Below are positions 17,156-26,041 of a stretch of 64,000 nt of DNA, piece by piece (the stretch's first letter is position 1; the number at the start of each line of letters is the position of its first letter). Source of the DNA: Epilithonimonas arachidiradicis (GTDB taxonomy: Bacteria > Bacteroidota > Bacteroidia > Flavobacteriales > Weeksellaceae); assembly GCF_003610695.1 (NCBI RefSeq), contig NZ_RAQH01000006.1, positions 124,001 through 188,000 of the forward strand, given 5' to 3'. The position numbers and the translations under genes were made by a program. Below the pieces are notes generated by a model. It worked only from the letters and a program-made list of their open reading frames with translations, did not search any database and was not told where the DNA came from.

Positions 17156-18055
17156 ATGAAGAATTCTTATCTGCTGAGGTTACACTTTATCGTTTTTTTA
17201 TGGGGCTTCACAGCTATTTTAGGAAAGTTGATTTCTACTGATGCACCGTTATTGGTTTTTTATAGAATGTCATTTGCTGCGGTTTTTCTTTATTTATATC
17301 TACGTATTGTAAAAAAAGAAAGTATTAAAGTTACAAAAGGCTTATTACTAAAATTGGTAGGAATAGGTAGTGTAATGGCTTTTCACTGGTTGTTCTTTTT
17401 TCAATCGATTAAGGTTTCCAATGTTTCAATCGCACTTTCCTGTTTGTCATTATCAACCTTATTTGCCTCTTTAATAGAACCATTAGTTTTTAAAAGAAAA
17501 CCAGATTGGGTCGAGGTTATTATAGGAATCATTATTGTGATTTGTATTTCTTTGATTTTCAATGCGGAACTGAAATATAAGGAAGGTATATTTTATGGAA
17601 TTCTGTGCGCACTTTTCGGAACTATTTTTTCGGTTTTCAACGGTAAAATTTTTGGAAAAACCAGTTCCGGAAATATTATTTTCTACGAGATTGCAGGTGG
17701 ATGGTTGATCATTAGTTTGTTTTTTATTTTCACAGGACAAATTTCTTCTCTCAGCGAAATAAGTTATACCGATATTGCGTTAATAGTATTGTTGGCTTCT
17801 GTTTTTACGGCTTATCCAATGTTCGAAAGTGTAAGGCTTATGAAGTTTATTTCACCTTTCACATTGATTTTAACGGTAAATCTTGAGCCTGTTTATGGGA
17901 TTATTCTGGCTTTTTTTATCTTTGGAGCTTCAGAGCATATGAGTCCCATTTTTTATATTGCTTCTTTGGTGATGATTATAGCAATTGTTATCAATGGAAT
18001 TATAAAATCAAAACGAAAAAAAGAAGATACAATTGCAGAACACAACCATCTGTAA
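17156..18055 (+). CDS. DMT-family (EamA) transporter
   Basis: 299 residues with ten predicted membrane helices arranged as two EamA repeats (first half to about residue 140, second from about 150). The opening LLRLHFIVFLWGFTAILGKLIS and the end of repeat 1 (KVSNVSIALSCLSLSTLFASLIEPL) are typical of drug/metabolite transporters, inner-membrane exporters of metabolites. Substrate not deducible. It is the first gene after a good promoter; the PorV/PorQ gene begins 10 bp after its stop, so the two are probably co-transcribed. Confidence 0.85.
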   Translation: MKNSYLLRLHFIVFLWGFTAILGKLISTDAPLLVFYRMSFAAVFLYLYLRIVKKESIKVTKGLLLKLVGIGSVMAFHWLFFFQSIKVSNVSIALSCLSLSTLFASLIEPLVFKRKPDWVEVIIGIIIVICISLIFNAELKYKEGIFYGILCALFGTIFSVFNGKIFGKTSSGNIIFYEIAGGWLIISLFFIFTGQISSLSEISYTDIALIVLLASVFTAYPMFESVRLMKFISPFTLILTVNLEPVYGIILAFFIFGASEHMSPIFYIASLVMIIAIVINGIIKSKRKKEDTIAEHNHL

Positions 18056-18065
18056 ACAGCTTTTG

Positions 18066-19148
18066 ATGAAAAGAATTTTATTTTTTTTACTGATTATTTT
18101 TTCACAAATCTTTGATGCCCAAATCATCAGAAAATATTCTAATGAATTTTTGAATATTGGAGCAGGAGCAAGAGGGCTTGCCATGGGTGGTGCTGTTATT
18201 TCTAATCAGGATGATGTTTATTCTCCGATGTGGAATCCGGCAGGATTGATGAAAATTGAAAGCGACTGGCAAGTGGCAGCAATGCACGCAGAATATTTTG
18301 AATCTATTGCTAAGTATGATTATATAGCCTATGCAAAACCTTTGGATTATGGAAATGGGGTTTTCGCCATTTCATTAGTAAGGTTAGGGGTTGATAATAT
18401 ACTTAATACAACGCAATTAATTGATTCTGAAGGCAATATTGATTATGATAAAATCAGCTCTTTCTCAACCTCAGATTATGCTGCATTATTTTCTTACGCT
18501 TTTCATCCCAACGGAAATCAAAAATTAGACGTAGGAGCAACAGCAAAAGTCGTTTACAGGAATGTGGGGAAGTTTGCCAGCGGTTATGGTTTTGGATTTG
18601 ATATTGGCGCTGTTTATCGTACAGATACCGATTGGAATTATGGCGTCATGTTGAGAGATGCCACCACGACGGTGAATTTTTGGACCATTAATCAAAAAGA
18701 ATTATCAACAGTTGTGAATGGTGAGGAATTCAACCCTGCTCCAACCGACAAAATGGAAATCACAATGCCCAAGTTGAACTTCGGAGTCAGTAAAACTTAC
18801 GAATTCAATAGAGATTTAAAGTTATTGCCGGAAGCCGGCGTTAATATCGATTTTGCAAAAACCGCAGCTTTGATTTCGACAGATTTTGCAAGTATTACGC
18901 CTTATGTCGGCGGAGAATTGATTTTTCAGGATATGATTTTTGTGAGATTAGGATTGAATCGATTTCAGTCTATTACTGATATAGAAGACTTAAAAAGAAA
19001 AGTATCTTTCCAGCCAAGCGCAGGTATTGGAATTAAATATAAAGGCTTAACATTGGATTATGCCATTACCAACTCAGGAATTGGTGGTTCCAATTTTTAT
19101 TCTAATTTCTTTTCTTTGAAATTGGATATGCAAGGTTTTAGAAATTAA
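18066..19148 (+). CDS. PorV/PorQ-family outer membrane beta-barrel protein
   Basis: 360 residues with signal peptide MKRILFFLLIIFSQIFDAQ, then the family signature NEFLNIGAGARGLAMGGAV...YSPMWNPAGL and alternating beta strands to a C-terminal aromatic strand (FFSLKLDMQGFRN). PorV-type proteins are FadL-like barrels that shuttle T9SS cargo; PorQ-like members have other export roles. It fits the T9SS theme of the window, but it is unclear whether it is PorV itself. The start at 18066 is chosen because it begins the signal peptide; an in-frame ATG at 18033 would overlap the EamA gene. Confidence 0.75.
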   Translation: MKRILFFLLIIFSQIFDAQIIRKYSNEFLNIGAGARGLAMGGAVISNQDDVYSPMWNPAGLMKIESDWQVAAMHAEYFESIAKYDYIAYAKPLDYGNGVFAISLVRLGVDNILNTTQLIDSEGNIDYDKISSFSTSDYAALFSYAFHPNGNQKLDVGATAKVVYRNVGKFASGYGFGFDIGAVYRTDTDWNYGVMLRDATTTVNFWTINQKELSTVVNGEEFNPAPTDKMEITMPKLNFGVSKTYEFNRDLKLLPEAGVNIDFAKTAALISTDFASITPYVGGELIFQDMIFVRLGLNRFQSITDIEDLKRKVSFQPSAGIGIKYKGLTLDYAITNSGIGGSNFYSNFFSLKLDMQGFRN

Positions 19149-19162
19149 TTATACTAATCATT

Positions 19163-19921
19163 ATGAGAAATATTTCAATTTTTTTATTTGTTTTCGTGAT
19201 CGCAGTAATCAAGGCTCAAGTTGTTTCAGATTACAGATATGTTGTGATTCCTGCAGAGTTTAATGATTTCAAAGAAAACAGAACTTATGGCTTGAGCAAT
19301 CAATTAGAAAAAACCTTGAAAGCCAAAAAATATACCGTTCTGCCAGCCACTAAGAATGATTGGCCATCTGATGCGTTGATGAATCCTTGCAGTATTTTGA
19401 ATGCCGAGCTTCTGGATGATAAAAGCATGTTTCGTAATAAACTGATTCTACAGTTCAAAGATTGTAGCAACAAAATCGTTTTTACAGAAAAAGGAAGCAG
19501 CACGATCAAAGAGTTTGAACCGGGCTATCAAGATGCTTTGAAGCAGATATTAACTAAAATTCCTGCTTCTAATCCAACTGTAACTGTCAATAAACTTGCT
19601 GAAACAACAGCTTCGGAACCTGTTAAAAAAGAATTACAAGGCTCAAAAGAAACCATTTTACAAACATCAAATGCCGTGCGATATAGCAACGGAACATTGG
19701 CTTTACAAAAGATCCAAATTGATAACAGTCAGTTTATTTTGGTTGATAGCAATAGTTCTGTTCCTTTTGCAACCTTCAAATCGACTGCAAAGAAAGATGT
19801 TTACAGAGTAAAATTAGGTTCTGGCGAATCGACAATCGGGTATTATGAAAACGGAAATATCGTTATAGAAATGCCAAAAAGCAATGGAGAATTTGCAAAT
19901 GAAATCTTTACTGCGAACTAA
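19163..19921 (+). CDS. Secreted protein of unknown function
   Basis: 252 residues with signal peptide MRNISIFLFVFVIAVIKAQ. The N-terminal half (VSDYRYVVIPAEFNDFKENRTYGL, LEKTLKAKKYTVLP) resembles the start of periplasmic proteins that build a Rossmann-like fold; the C-terminal part has the pattern FATFKSTAKKDVYRVKLGSGES. No sorting domain or lipobox. It is 14 bp downstream of the PorV/PorQ gene and ends in a strong terminator, so it is the last gene of that operon. Family not recognised; a periplasmic partner of the barrel is a guess. Confidence 0.7.
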   Translation: MRNISIFLFVFVIAVIKAQVVSDYRYVVIPAEFNDFKENRTYGLSNQLEKTLKAKKYTVLPATKNDWPSDALMNPCSILNAELLDDKSMFRNKLILQFKDCSNKIVFTEKGSSTIKEFEPGYQDALKQILTKIPASNPTVTVNKLAETTASEPVKKELQGSKETILQTSNAVRYSNGTLALQKIQIDNSQFILVDSNSSVPFATFKSTAKKDVYRVKLGSGESTIGYYENGNIVIEMPKSNGEFANEIFTAN

Positions 19922-19945
19922 TTAACAATTAATCTTAAGAAAATC

Positions 19946-19973
19946 AAAAAGCTCAGATCACTCTGAGCTTTTT
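19946..19973. terminator. Bidirectional hairpin terminator
   Basis: A perfect 12-bp stem (19946-19957 with 19962-19973) with a TCAC loop, between the converging secreted-protein gene and the peroxiredoxin gene. Confidence 0.9.
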
Positions 19974-19989
19974 CTATGAAAATCTAAAA

Positions 19990-20625
19990 TTATTTATTCG
20001 GTTGTGGTGTGTAGCGCAAATAAGGTTTTACAACTTTTACACCTTTGGTAAATTTTTTCTCTGCGTCTTCCTGGGAAACTGCTGGCGGAATAATCACATC
20101 TTCGCCATCTTTCCAATCAACAGGTGTTGCAACACCATAACCATCTACCAATTGCAAGGAGTCTAAAACTCTAAGTATTTCCGTAAAATTTCTTCCAGTA
20201 GAAGCCGGGTAAGTAATGATTAATCTTACCTTTTTATTAGGATCAATAATCAGTAAAGATCTCACGGTTAAAGTGGCGCTTGCGTTCGGATGAATGAAAT
20301 CATATAATTCTGAAACTTTCTTGTCCTGATCGGCAATGATAGGGAATTCTACTTCCGTATTTTGGGTTTCGTTGATGTCAGAAATCCAACCTTTATGATT
20401 GTCAATTCCATCGACGCTTAAGGCCAGAACTTTTGTGTTTCTTTTATCAAATTCTGGTTTCAGTTGTGATGTTTTACCCAATTCTGTTGTACAAACGGGA
20501 GTGTAATCTGCAGGGTGAGAAAATAATATTCCCCAAGAATCTCCGAGGTATTCGTAAAAATTAAGTTTTCCTAAACTGCTTTCTGCATCAAAATTGGGAG
20601 CGGTATCGCCAAGTTTTATAGACAT
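19990..20625 (-). CDS. 1-Cys peroxiredoxin (Prx6 type)
   Basis: 211 residues. The peroxidatic cysteine is C45 in DYTPVCTTELG, with the Prx6-type C-terminal region (LQLVDGYGVATPVDWKDGEDVIIPPAVS). Prx6-type enzymes reduce hydrogen peroxide and organic hydroperoxides in the cytosol with an external thiol. A bacillithiol donor is conceivable, because bshA is nearby, but this is inference. The length and all main motifs are intact. It is probably monocistronic, between two hairpin terminators. Confidence 0.93.
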   Translation of the reverse strand: MSIKLGDTAPNFDAESSLGKLNFYEYLGDSWGILFSHPADYTPVCTTELGKTSQLKPEFDKRNTKVLALSVDGIDNHKGWISDINETQNTEVEFPIIADQDKKVSELYDFIHPNASATLTVRSLLIIDPNKKVRLIITYPASTGRNFTEILRVLDSLQLVDGYGVATPVDWKDGEDVIIPPAVSQEDAEKKFTKGVKVVKPYLRYTPQPNK

Positions 20626-20716
20626 ATTTTTAATATTTTATGATTAATGGAAAACAAATTTAGCAATAAATATTTCAATTCATACTAATTTAGTATTATT
20701 TATTTTCGATCATAAA

Positions 20717-20739
20717 AAAACCACAGATCCTGTGGTTTT
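20717..20739 (-). terminator. Hairpin terminator of the lipoprotein gene
   Basis: A 10-bp stem with an ATC loop (20717-20726 with 20730-20739) and a T-tract on the minus strand, just downstream of the 20762-21277 gene. Confidence 0.85.
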
Positions 20740-20761
20740 AAATTTATTTGTGAAGCTGGGA

Positions 20762-21277
20762 TTATAATGTTCCAACTTTGCTGTCATCGATTTTATATTT
20801 TGCAATAATTTCTTCGTAAGACATTTTCTTCAAATCTTCGGAATTTGCATTTTTTCCATAAACTGCTGGGACTAACACTACTCTGAATGTTTGATTATTC
20901 AAATATTGTGGAGTTGTACTGATATCATATGTTCCTCCGGCATAAATCATAAAATCATTTTTAGAAAAATCAAAATCGTAATCTAGTTCTCCCTCATTCA
21001 AGTAAAGGGTTCTAGGTATTTGTTGCCATACAGGAGAGTTACCAGTTGTTCCCGCTTGTCTGAAGATGATAACATAGTCTTGATCTAACATAGGGTTATT
21101 GAAACTTTGTCCATAATGCCAACCATCCGTTGCATTATATGAAAAATTAACATTTCTCAAATCATATACAGCAGGATAATCCACATCAACTTGTACATAA
21201 TCATCATCGTCATCCTTACAGCTGAAGATGAATAAGCTACCAACGAGCAATAATAAAAGGGGCAAAAACTTTTTCAT
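20762..21277 (-). CDS. Surface lipoprotein of unknown function
   Basis: 171 residues with a lipoprotein signal peptide ending in the lipobox FIFSC. The Cys is followed by KDDDDDY, an acidic stretch matching the Bacteroidetes lipoprotein export signal, so the protein is probably displayed on the outer face of the outer membrane. The mature part is beta-rich (YPAVYDLRNVNFSYNATDG...VIIFRQAG) and ends in a short helix. No family recognised. Confidence 0.75.
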   Translation of the reverse strand: MKKFLPLLLLLVGSLFIFSCKDDDDDYVQVDVDYPAVYDLRNVNFSYNATDGWHYGQSFNNPMLDQDYVIIFRQAGTTGNSPVWQQIPRTLYLNEGELDYDFDFSKNDFMIYAGGTYDISTTPQYLNNQTFRVVLVPAVYGKNANSEDLKKMSYEEIIAKYKIDDSKVGTL

Positions 21278-21392
21278 AGGTATAAATATTTACGTTAAAT
21301 TTTTAATTACAAATTACAGACCATAAAAATAGCTAATTTCCGTGGAATTAATATCTTTATGGAAACTTTCTAAAATTTTAGATTTTCAAAAT

Positions 21393-23141
21393 ATGAAAAG
21401 GTTAAGTCTTCTTGTAATAACTTTTATTTCTCAATTTTATTTTGCTCAGTATCAGCCTAAAAATATTTCCAATTCGGATATCAAAAAAGCCAATGATTGG
21501 GTAGATAAAACTTATAACTCGCTTTCCCAGGATGAAAAATTGGGACAGCTTTTTATTGTTGCACTTTATACTAACAAAGGTGAGGATTTTATTAATCAGA
21601 TCAGGAATATCGTTGTCAATGATAAAATAGGCGGATTGATTCTGATGCAGGATGACGCTGCAAGAGAAATTAATCTGGTTAATGAATTCCAGTCCAAATC
21701 AAAAGTGCCGCTGATGATTGGTATGGATGCGGAATGGGGACTATTTCAAAGAATAGCAAAAGCTCACAAATATCCTTGGGCCATTGCACTTGGTGCGATT
21801 CAGGATAAAAATCTGATTTATGAGATGTCTGCAAAGATTGCTGAAGATTGCAAGAGAATGGGCATCAATTGGGACTTTGCACCTGTTGTGGATGTCAACA
21901 CCAATCCCAATAATCCGATTATCGGAAACCGTAGTTTCGGTTCGGATGTTAACAATGTGGTGAATTCTGCTTTGGCCTACTCCAATGGTTTGCAGGATAA
22001 CAGAATTCTTGCGGCGATAAAACATTTCCCGGGTCATGGCGATACAGATACAGATTCGCATCTGGATTTGCCAGTTGTTTCTCATAACCTGGAAAGATTA
22101 GAAAAAACGGAAATTGCACCTTTCAAGGCATTAATGAATAAAGGTGTTGGTGGCGTTATGGTCGCGCATCTCTATGTTCCGGCTTTGGAAAATGAAAAGG
22201 GAATTCCGGCTTCGGTTTCCAAAAAAATAATAACAGGACTTTTAAAGGAAAAGCTTGGTTACAAAGGTCTAATTATTACGGATGCATTGAATATGGGTGC
22301 AGTTGCAAACAAGTTCAAGGCTGGAGAGTTAGATGCATTAGCTTTCAAAGCAGGAAATGATATTATGTTATTTTCGCAGGATGTTGCAACTGGAAAGAAA
22401 CTGATTCAAAAAGCGATTGATAATGGCGAAATCCAACAAACCAGAGTAGAAGAGAGTGTTAAGAAAATTCTTTTGACCAAATATTATCTTGGTTTGAACC
22501 AATACAACAGCATCAATCCTGAAAACGTTAACGAAGATTTGAATAATGCATCACATTCGGCTTTGGTTCAGAAAATGTACGCCAATGCTTTGACATTAAT
22601 CAAAGATGATAAAAAGTTATTGCCATTGGATTGTAAAGAAACTTATTATTACGTTCCGTTAGAAGAAGCGCCCTATGATACTTTCCTGAATCAAATCAAT
22701 ACAGGTACAACTGTAATTCTTAAAAAAGCTAATGAAATCAATATAATTCCAGCCAATTCGAAAGTGATTGTTGGCTTTCATAAAGATAATTCTACAGCTT
22801 ATAGACCTTACAAAATTTCTGACGCAAGCAAGAAGGTTTTATCAGATTTAAGTAAAAATCAAAGTGTAATTCTGGATGTTTTCGGAAGTCCTTATGCTTT
22901 GAAAGATATTGATATTTCTAAAATTTCCACGGTTTTGGTCTCTTATGAAAATAACGACGACTCAATGAAAGCCACAGCTAGCGGAATTCTCGGACAAACC
23001 AAAATTTCAGGAAGACTTCCGGTTTTGGTGAATGACACTTTGAAATTCGGAATAGGAATAGATGTTGAGGCTAAAATTCAAAATCAAACTGATAGAAAAA
23101 ATAGTTCAGAAACCAAAAATTCTAAGGCTGTAATTGAGTAA
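21393..23141 (+). CDS. Secreted GH3 beta-N-acetylhexosaminidase (NagZ-like)
   Basis: 582 residues with signal peptide MKRLSLLVITFISQFYFAQ. It is a glycoside hydrolase family 3 protein with LIGLD-type barrel segments (LMIGMDAEWGLFQRI, WDFAPVVDVNTNPNNPIIGNRSFG), the catalytic loop KHFPGHGDTDTDSH (about 210-223, with the His/Asp pair typical of NagZ) and the nucleophile Asp in TDALNM (about residue 297). Known NagZ enzymes release N-acetylglucosamine from muropeptides. The signal peptide suggests periplasmic action in cell-wall recycling. The C-terminal 200 residues form a second GH3 domain. The start is the ATG before the signal peptide; an upstream in-frame ATG at 21342 is less likely. Confidence 0.9.
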   Translation: MKRLSLLVITFISQFYFAQYQPKNISNSDIKKANDWVDKTYNSLSQDEKLGQLFIVALYTNKGEDFINQIRNIVVNDKIGGLILMQDDAAREINLVNEFQSKSKVPLMIGMDAEWGLFQRIAKAHKYPWAIALGAIQDKNLIYEMSAKIAEDCKRMGINWDFAPVVDVNTNPNNPIIGNRSFGSDVNNVVNSALAYSNGLQDNRILAAIKHFPGHGDTDTDSHLDLPVVSHNLERLEKTEIAPFKALMNKGVGGVMVAHLYVPALENEKGIPASVSKKIITGLLKEKLGYKGLIITDALNMGAVANKFKAGELDALAFKAGNDIMLFSQDVATGKKLIQKAIDNGEIQQTRVEESVKKILLTKYYLGLNQYNSINPENVNEDLNNASHSALVQKMYANALTLIKDDKKLLPLDCKETYYYVPLEEAPYDTFLNQINTGTTVILKKANEINIIPANSKVIVGFHKDNSTAYRPYKISDASKKVLSDLSKNQSVILDVFGSPYALKDIDISKISTVLVSYENNDDSMKATASGILGQTKISGRLPVLVNDTLKFGIGIDVEAKIQNQTDRKNSSETKNSKAVIE

Positions 23142-23147
23142 ATTTAT

Positions 23148-23689
23148 AACCACAAAAGTCACAAAAGTTTTTTAGATTTTATAAAGTTAAAATAGAAAAC
23201 TAAAAAGAAATGATAACACAATCTTATTTAACAGATTTGACTTATAAAATTAATGGAGCTTGTATAGAAGTTCATAAACATTTAGGTCCGGGATTATTGG
23301 AAAGTATTTATTGTGAAGCATTGAAGGAAGAATTTGCATTAAGAAATATTAATTTCAAATCAGAATTTAGAATTGATGTTATTTATAAAGAGAAAGTTTT
23401 AAATTGTGATTTCAGATGTGATTTTCTAATTGAAGAAATAATCGTTTTGGAAATAAAATCTGTCAAAAGAATTGAAGATATTCATAAAGCACAACTTTTG
23501 AATTATATGGGATTATTAAAAATCCCGAAAGGTATTCTTATTAATTTCAATGTAAAAAATATTTTTCATGAAGGACAAGAAACATTTGTTTATAAGCATT
23601 ATGAACAATTAATGTAACTCGAGAATTTATTTTTACTTTAAATATTTACAATAATCTTTAAAAACAAATCTTTTGTGACTTTTGTGGTT
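23148..23689. mobile_element. GxxExxY cassette bounded by perfect 20-bp inverted repeats
   Basis: The 20 bp at 23148-23167 (two CACAAAAG-type units) recur as an exact reverse complement at 23670-23689. Between them lies only the 135-codon GxxExxY gene and about 40-55 bp on each side. The cassette begins 6 bp after the stop of the GH3 gene and ends 17 bp before bshA. A related sequence without the gene occurs at 41569-41652, and a half end at 44949-44965. The design resembles a small mobile cassette, but no transposase is present and mobility is an inference. Confidence 0.6.
23210..23617 (+). CDS. GxxExxY protein (PD-(D/E)XK nuclease-like)
   Basis: 135 residues with the motif that names the family, G28-LL-E31-SI-Y34, in GPGLLESIY. 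A PD-(D/E)XK-like core follows: D71 in RCDFLIEE and E81-I-K83 in VLEIKSV, then the helix HKAQLLNYM and a C-terminal GILINFN strand. The fold belongs to the restriction-endonuclease-like superfamily (PF13366). Biological function is not established. It lacks a signal peptide and should act in the cytoplasm. It is the only gene in an inverted-repeat-bounded cassette. Both acidic residues and the Lys are present, so nuclease activity is possible. Confidence 0.9.
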   Translation: MITQSYLTDLTYKINGACIEVHKHLGPGLLESIYCEALKEEFALRNINFKSEFRIDVIYKEKVLNCDFRCDFLIEEIIVLEIKSVKRIEDIHKAQLLNYMGLLKIPKGILINFNVKNIFHEGQETFVYKHYEQLM

Positions 23690-23706
23690 TAAAAAAATAA
23701 TAAAAA

Positions 23707-24861
23707 ATGAAAATAGGAATACTTTGCTATCCAACTTACGGCGGAAGCGGAATTGTGGCAACAGAATTGGGAATGTCTTTGGCCGACAAAGGTTATGAAG
23801 TCCATTTCATAAGTTCGGCATTGCCGGCACGTTTAGATGTTACCAATCCGAATATTTTTTTCCATAAAGTCAACGTGCAGACTTATCCGTTGTTCCAATA
23901 TCAGCCTTACGATATCGCCTTGTCTTCAATGATTTATCGTGTCGTGAATCTTTATAAATTGGATATTTTGCACGCCCATTATGCGATTCCTTATGCTTAC
24001 GCAGCTTTTACAGCCAAACAAATGTTGAAAGCTGAACACAAAGATGTGCCTTTGGTGACAACACTTCACGGGACGGATATTACGCTTGTTGGTCAGCATC
24101 CAAGCTACAAGCACGCTGTGGAATTTTCTATTAATCAGAGCGATACAATCACTTCGGTTTCCGAAAGTCTTAAAAAAGACACTTTGCAATTTTTCAATAT
24201 TCAGAAGGAAATTCAAGTCATAACCAACTTTATTGACAATTCTGTTTTTGACGAAGATTGCAAAACCTGTCAGCGTGAGCAGTTTGCAAGTGATGATGAG
24301 AAGATTCTGATTCACGTTTCCAATCTTCGTCCGGTTAAGAGAATTCAGGATGTTCTGGAGATTTTCAAAAATGTCAACAAGAAAATTAAATCCAAACTGA
24401 TAATCATTGGCGAAGGGCCTGATATGGAGAAGATTTCCGAATTTATGGAAAATAATCCGGACTTGATTGGTAAAATCAAATTGCTTGGAAAAGTCAACGA
24501 TTTGTACAGGATTCTGCAACTATCAGACGTCTTTCTTTTACCTTCCGAACAGGAGAGTTTTGGTTTGGCAGCTTTGGAAGCAATGGCAGCCAGAACGCCG
24601 GTTATCAGCAGTAATGCAGGGGGAATTCCGGAAGTTAATATCCAAGGCGAAACTGGATTTTTGGCAGAAACCGGAAATGTGGAAGCGATGTCCAATTACT
24701 GTATCAAATTGTTGAGTGATGAGAATCTTCTCGAAGAAATGAAAAAGAATGCAAAAGCCCAAGCCATTCATTTTGATTTGAAAAATATTCTTCCGATTTA
24801 TATTGATATGTACGAAACGACCATTGCAAAATTCGAAGAAGCGAAGTATAAGCAAGTTTGA
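23707..24861 (+). CDS. bshA: N-acetyl-alpha-D-glucosaminyl L-malate synthase
   Basis: 384 residues, the standard length for this GT4 glycosyltransferase. The N-terminus MKIGILCYPTYGGSGIVATELG, LHAHYAIPYA and the GT4 C-terminal signature PSEQESFGLAALEAMA with GGIPEV are characteristic of BshA. It joins L-malate to UDP-GlcNAc, the first step of bacillithiol synthesis, in the cytoplasm. The other bsh genes are not in the window. The start is the ATG directly before MKIGIL. Its upstream region includes the right end of the GxxExxY cassette, so the insertion may have altered its promoter (inference). Confidence 0.93.
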   Translation: MKIGILCYPTYGGSGIVATELGMSLADKGYEVHFISSALPARLDVTNPNIFFHKVNVQTYPLFQYQPYDIALSSMIYRVVNLYKLDILHAHYAIPYAYAAFTAKQMLKAEHKDVPLVTTLHGTDITLVGQHPSYKHAVEFSINQSDTITSVSESLKKDTLQFFNIQKEIQVITNFIDNSVFDEDCKTCQREQFASDDEKILIHVSNLRPVKRIQDVLEIFKNVNKKIKSKLIIIGEGPDMEKISEFMENNPDLIGKIKLLGKVNDLYRILQLSDVFLLPSEQESFGLAALEAMAARTPVISSNAGGIPEVNIQGETGFLAETGNVEAMSNYCIKLLSDENLLEEMKKNAKAQAIHFDLKNILPIYIDMYETTIAKFEEAKYKQV

Positions 24862-24888
24862 TAGGATATTAAGTTTTCTACTTTTACA

Positions 24889-24974
24889 AAGTCTTTGACT
24901 CCGTTCAGACTGACACTTTAAAATTAAATATTTAGTATTAGAGTTGTCACGCTGAGCGGAGTCGAACTGTTTTT
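24889..24974 (+). repeat. MITE-like imperfect inverted repeat, copy 1
   Basis: About 86 bp with terminal inverted repeats: GACTCCGTTCAGACTGAC near the left end and GTCACGCTGAGCGGAGTC at the right. The interior shares TATTAGAG followed by TGTCAC with copy 2 at 25904-25990, in the same orientation. It lies just after bshA. Confidence 0.7.
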
Positions 24975-25089
24975 AAGGGAAGTATTTTAATATATAATTA
25001 TTTGAACATAAGTGTTTTGTTGAAAATAATTTTATAAATTAGAGAAAAATATTTCTAATAAATTATTGAATCATCAAAAGCACAACATT

Positions 25090-25890
25090 ATGAGTATCAA
25101 AAAACACTTTCTTGCGATCTTCTTTTTGTTAATTGGCTTCTTAGCTTATTCCCAAACCGATACCATTACAATGACCGACGGTAGCGAGCTCCGCGGAAAA
25201 GTCGTTAAGTATAATCCGAATGATATTACGTTTGTCCATCAGAATGAAACCTTGGAATACACGCTCAACAAAAAAGACATTTCCAAAATCACATTTTCTT
25301 CCGGCCGCATAGAGTATCTTAATGCGACTGCTATTACGCCGAACACTTCACAGTCCGTAGATTACAAGAATAAAGTAGCGATTTTGCCTTTCAGATATGT
25401 AAGAGATCAGGAAAAAAGCAACGAGACAATGACGAAGAAAATCCAACAGGAAACGTACACGATTTTCAATTCCAAGAAACAGAATCTTAAGTTCCAGGAC
25501 CCTACGGAAACCAACGCACTATTGTACAAAGCCGGAATCAATGAAAGTAATATGCAAGGCTTCACGATGGGCGAGATTGCCCATATCCTGAATGTGGAAT
25601 ACGTTGTCAGCGGAATGGTTTCTGTGGAGAAAACCAATACTTACACATCCAACTACGGTAGCTCCAATACCAATGTTTCGCAAAAAAATAACGGTGCCAA
25701 GGTCAATTCTACAGGTTCGTCTTCTTCTACAACGTATCAGAATTACAACACCAGCATCACAATGAACATCTTTTCTGTGAATGGTGACAATCTCTTTACG
25801 CAGAATCACAATTCGTTCTGGCCATACGAAGATGCGTATAAAACCACTTTGGATTATCTGGCGAAACGCACGCCGCTTTATAAAAGATAA
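25090..25890 (+). CDS. Secreted protein with SH3-like and CsgG/LpoB-like regions
   Basis: 266 residues. Signal peptide MSIKKHFLAIFFLLIGFLAYS; a short beta-barrel-like region (TITMTDGSELRGKVVKYNPNDITF) typical of small SH3-like modules; then a region beginning KVAILPFRYVRDQ with GEIAHILNVEYVVSGMVSVE, the pattern of CsgG/LpoB/FlgT-type domains that bind periplasmic or outer-membrane partners. A Ser/Asn-rich low-complexity loop follows at about 205-225. No lipobox, so it is periplasmic or secreted. The start is the ATG before the signal peptide. The gene is bounded by two similar repeats. Specific role unknown. Confidence 0.7.
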   Translation: MSIKKHFLAIFFLLIGFLAYSQTDTITMTDGSELRGKVVKYNPNDITFVHQNETLEYTLNKKDISKITFSSGRIEYLNATAITPNTSQSVDYKNKVAILPFRYVRDQEKSNETMTKKIQQETYTIFNSKKQNLKFQDPTETNALLYKAGINESNMQGFTMGEIAHILNVEYVVSGMVSVEKTNTYTSNYGSSNTNVSQKNNGAKVNSTGSSSSTTYQNYNTSITMNIFSVNGDNLFTQNHNSFWPYEDAYKTTLDYLAKRTPLYKR

Positions 25891-25903
25891 ATTTAAGAAT
25901 ATA

Positions 25904-25990
25904 AAAGTCTTCGACTCCGCTCAGACTGGACAATTTTCAATATAAAGTTTGCTATTAGAGATGTCACACCGAGCGGAGTCCAAGTGTTTT
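25904..25990 (+). repeat. MITE-like imperfect inverted repeat, copy 2
   Basis: About 87 bp, same design and orientation as 24889-24974: CTTCGACTCCGCTCAGACTG on the left and GTCACACCGAGCGGAGTCC on the right. It starts 13 bp after the stop of the enclosed gene and may act as an mRNA 3' hairpin. Confidence 0.7.
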
Positions 25991-26041
25991 GAATTATTAA
26001 TTAAAATTTCAAAATGTACTTTTAAAATATTTCTGTAACTT

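Noticed and set aside
23148-23689. Calling the GxxExxY cassette an insertion sequence
   Set aside because: No transposase gene and no visible target-site duplication; it is described as a candidate cassette only.
23926-24519. 197-codon open frame antisense to bshA
   Set aside because: A shadow of the bshA reading frame; BshA motifs are unmistakable on the + strand.
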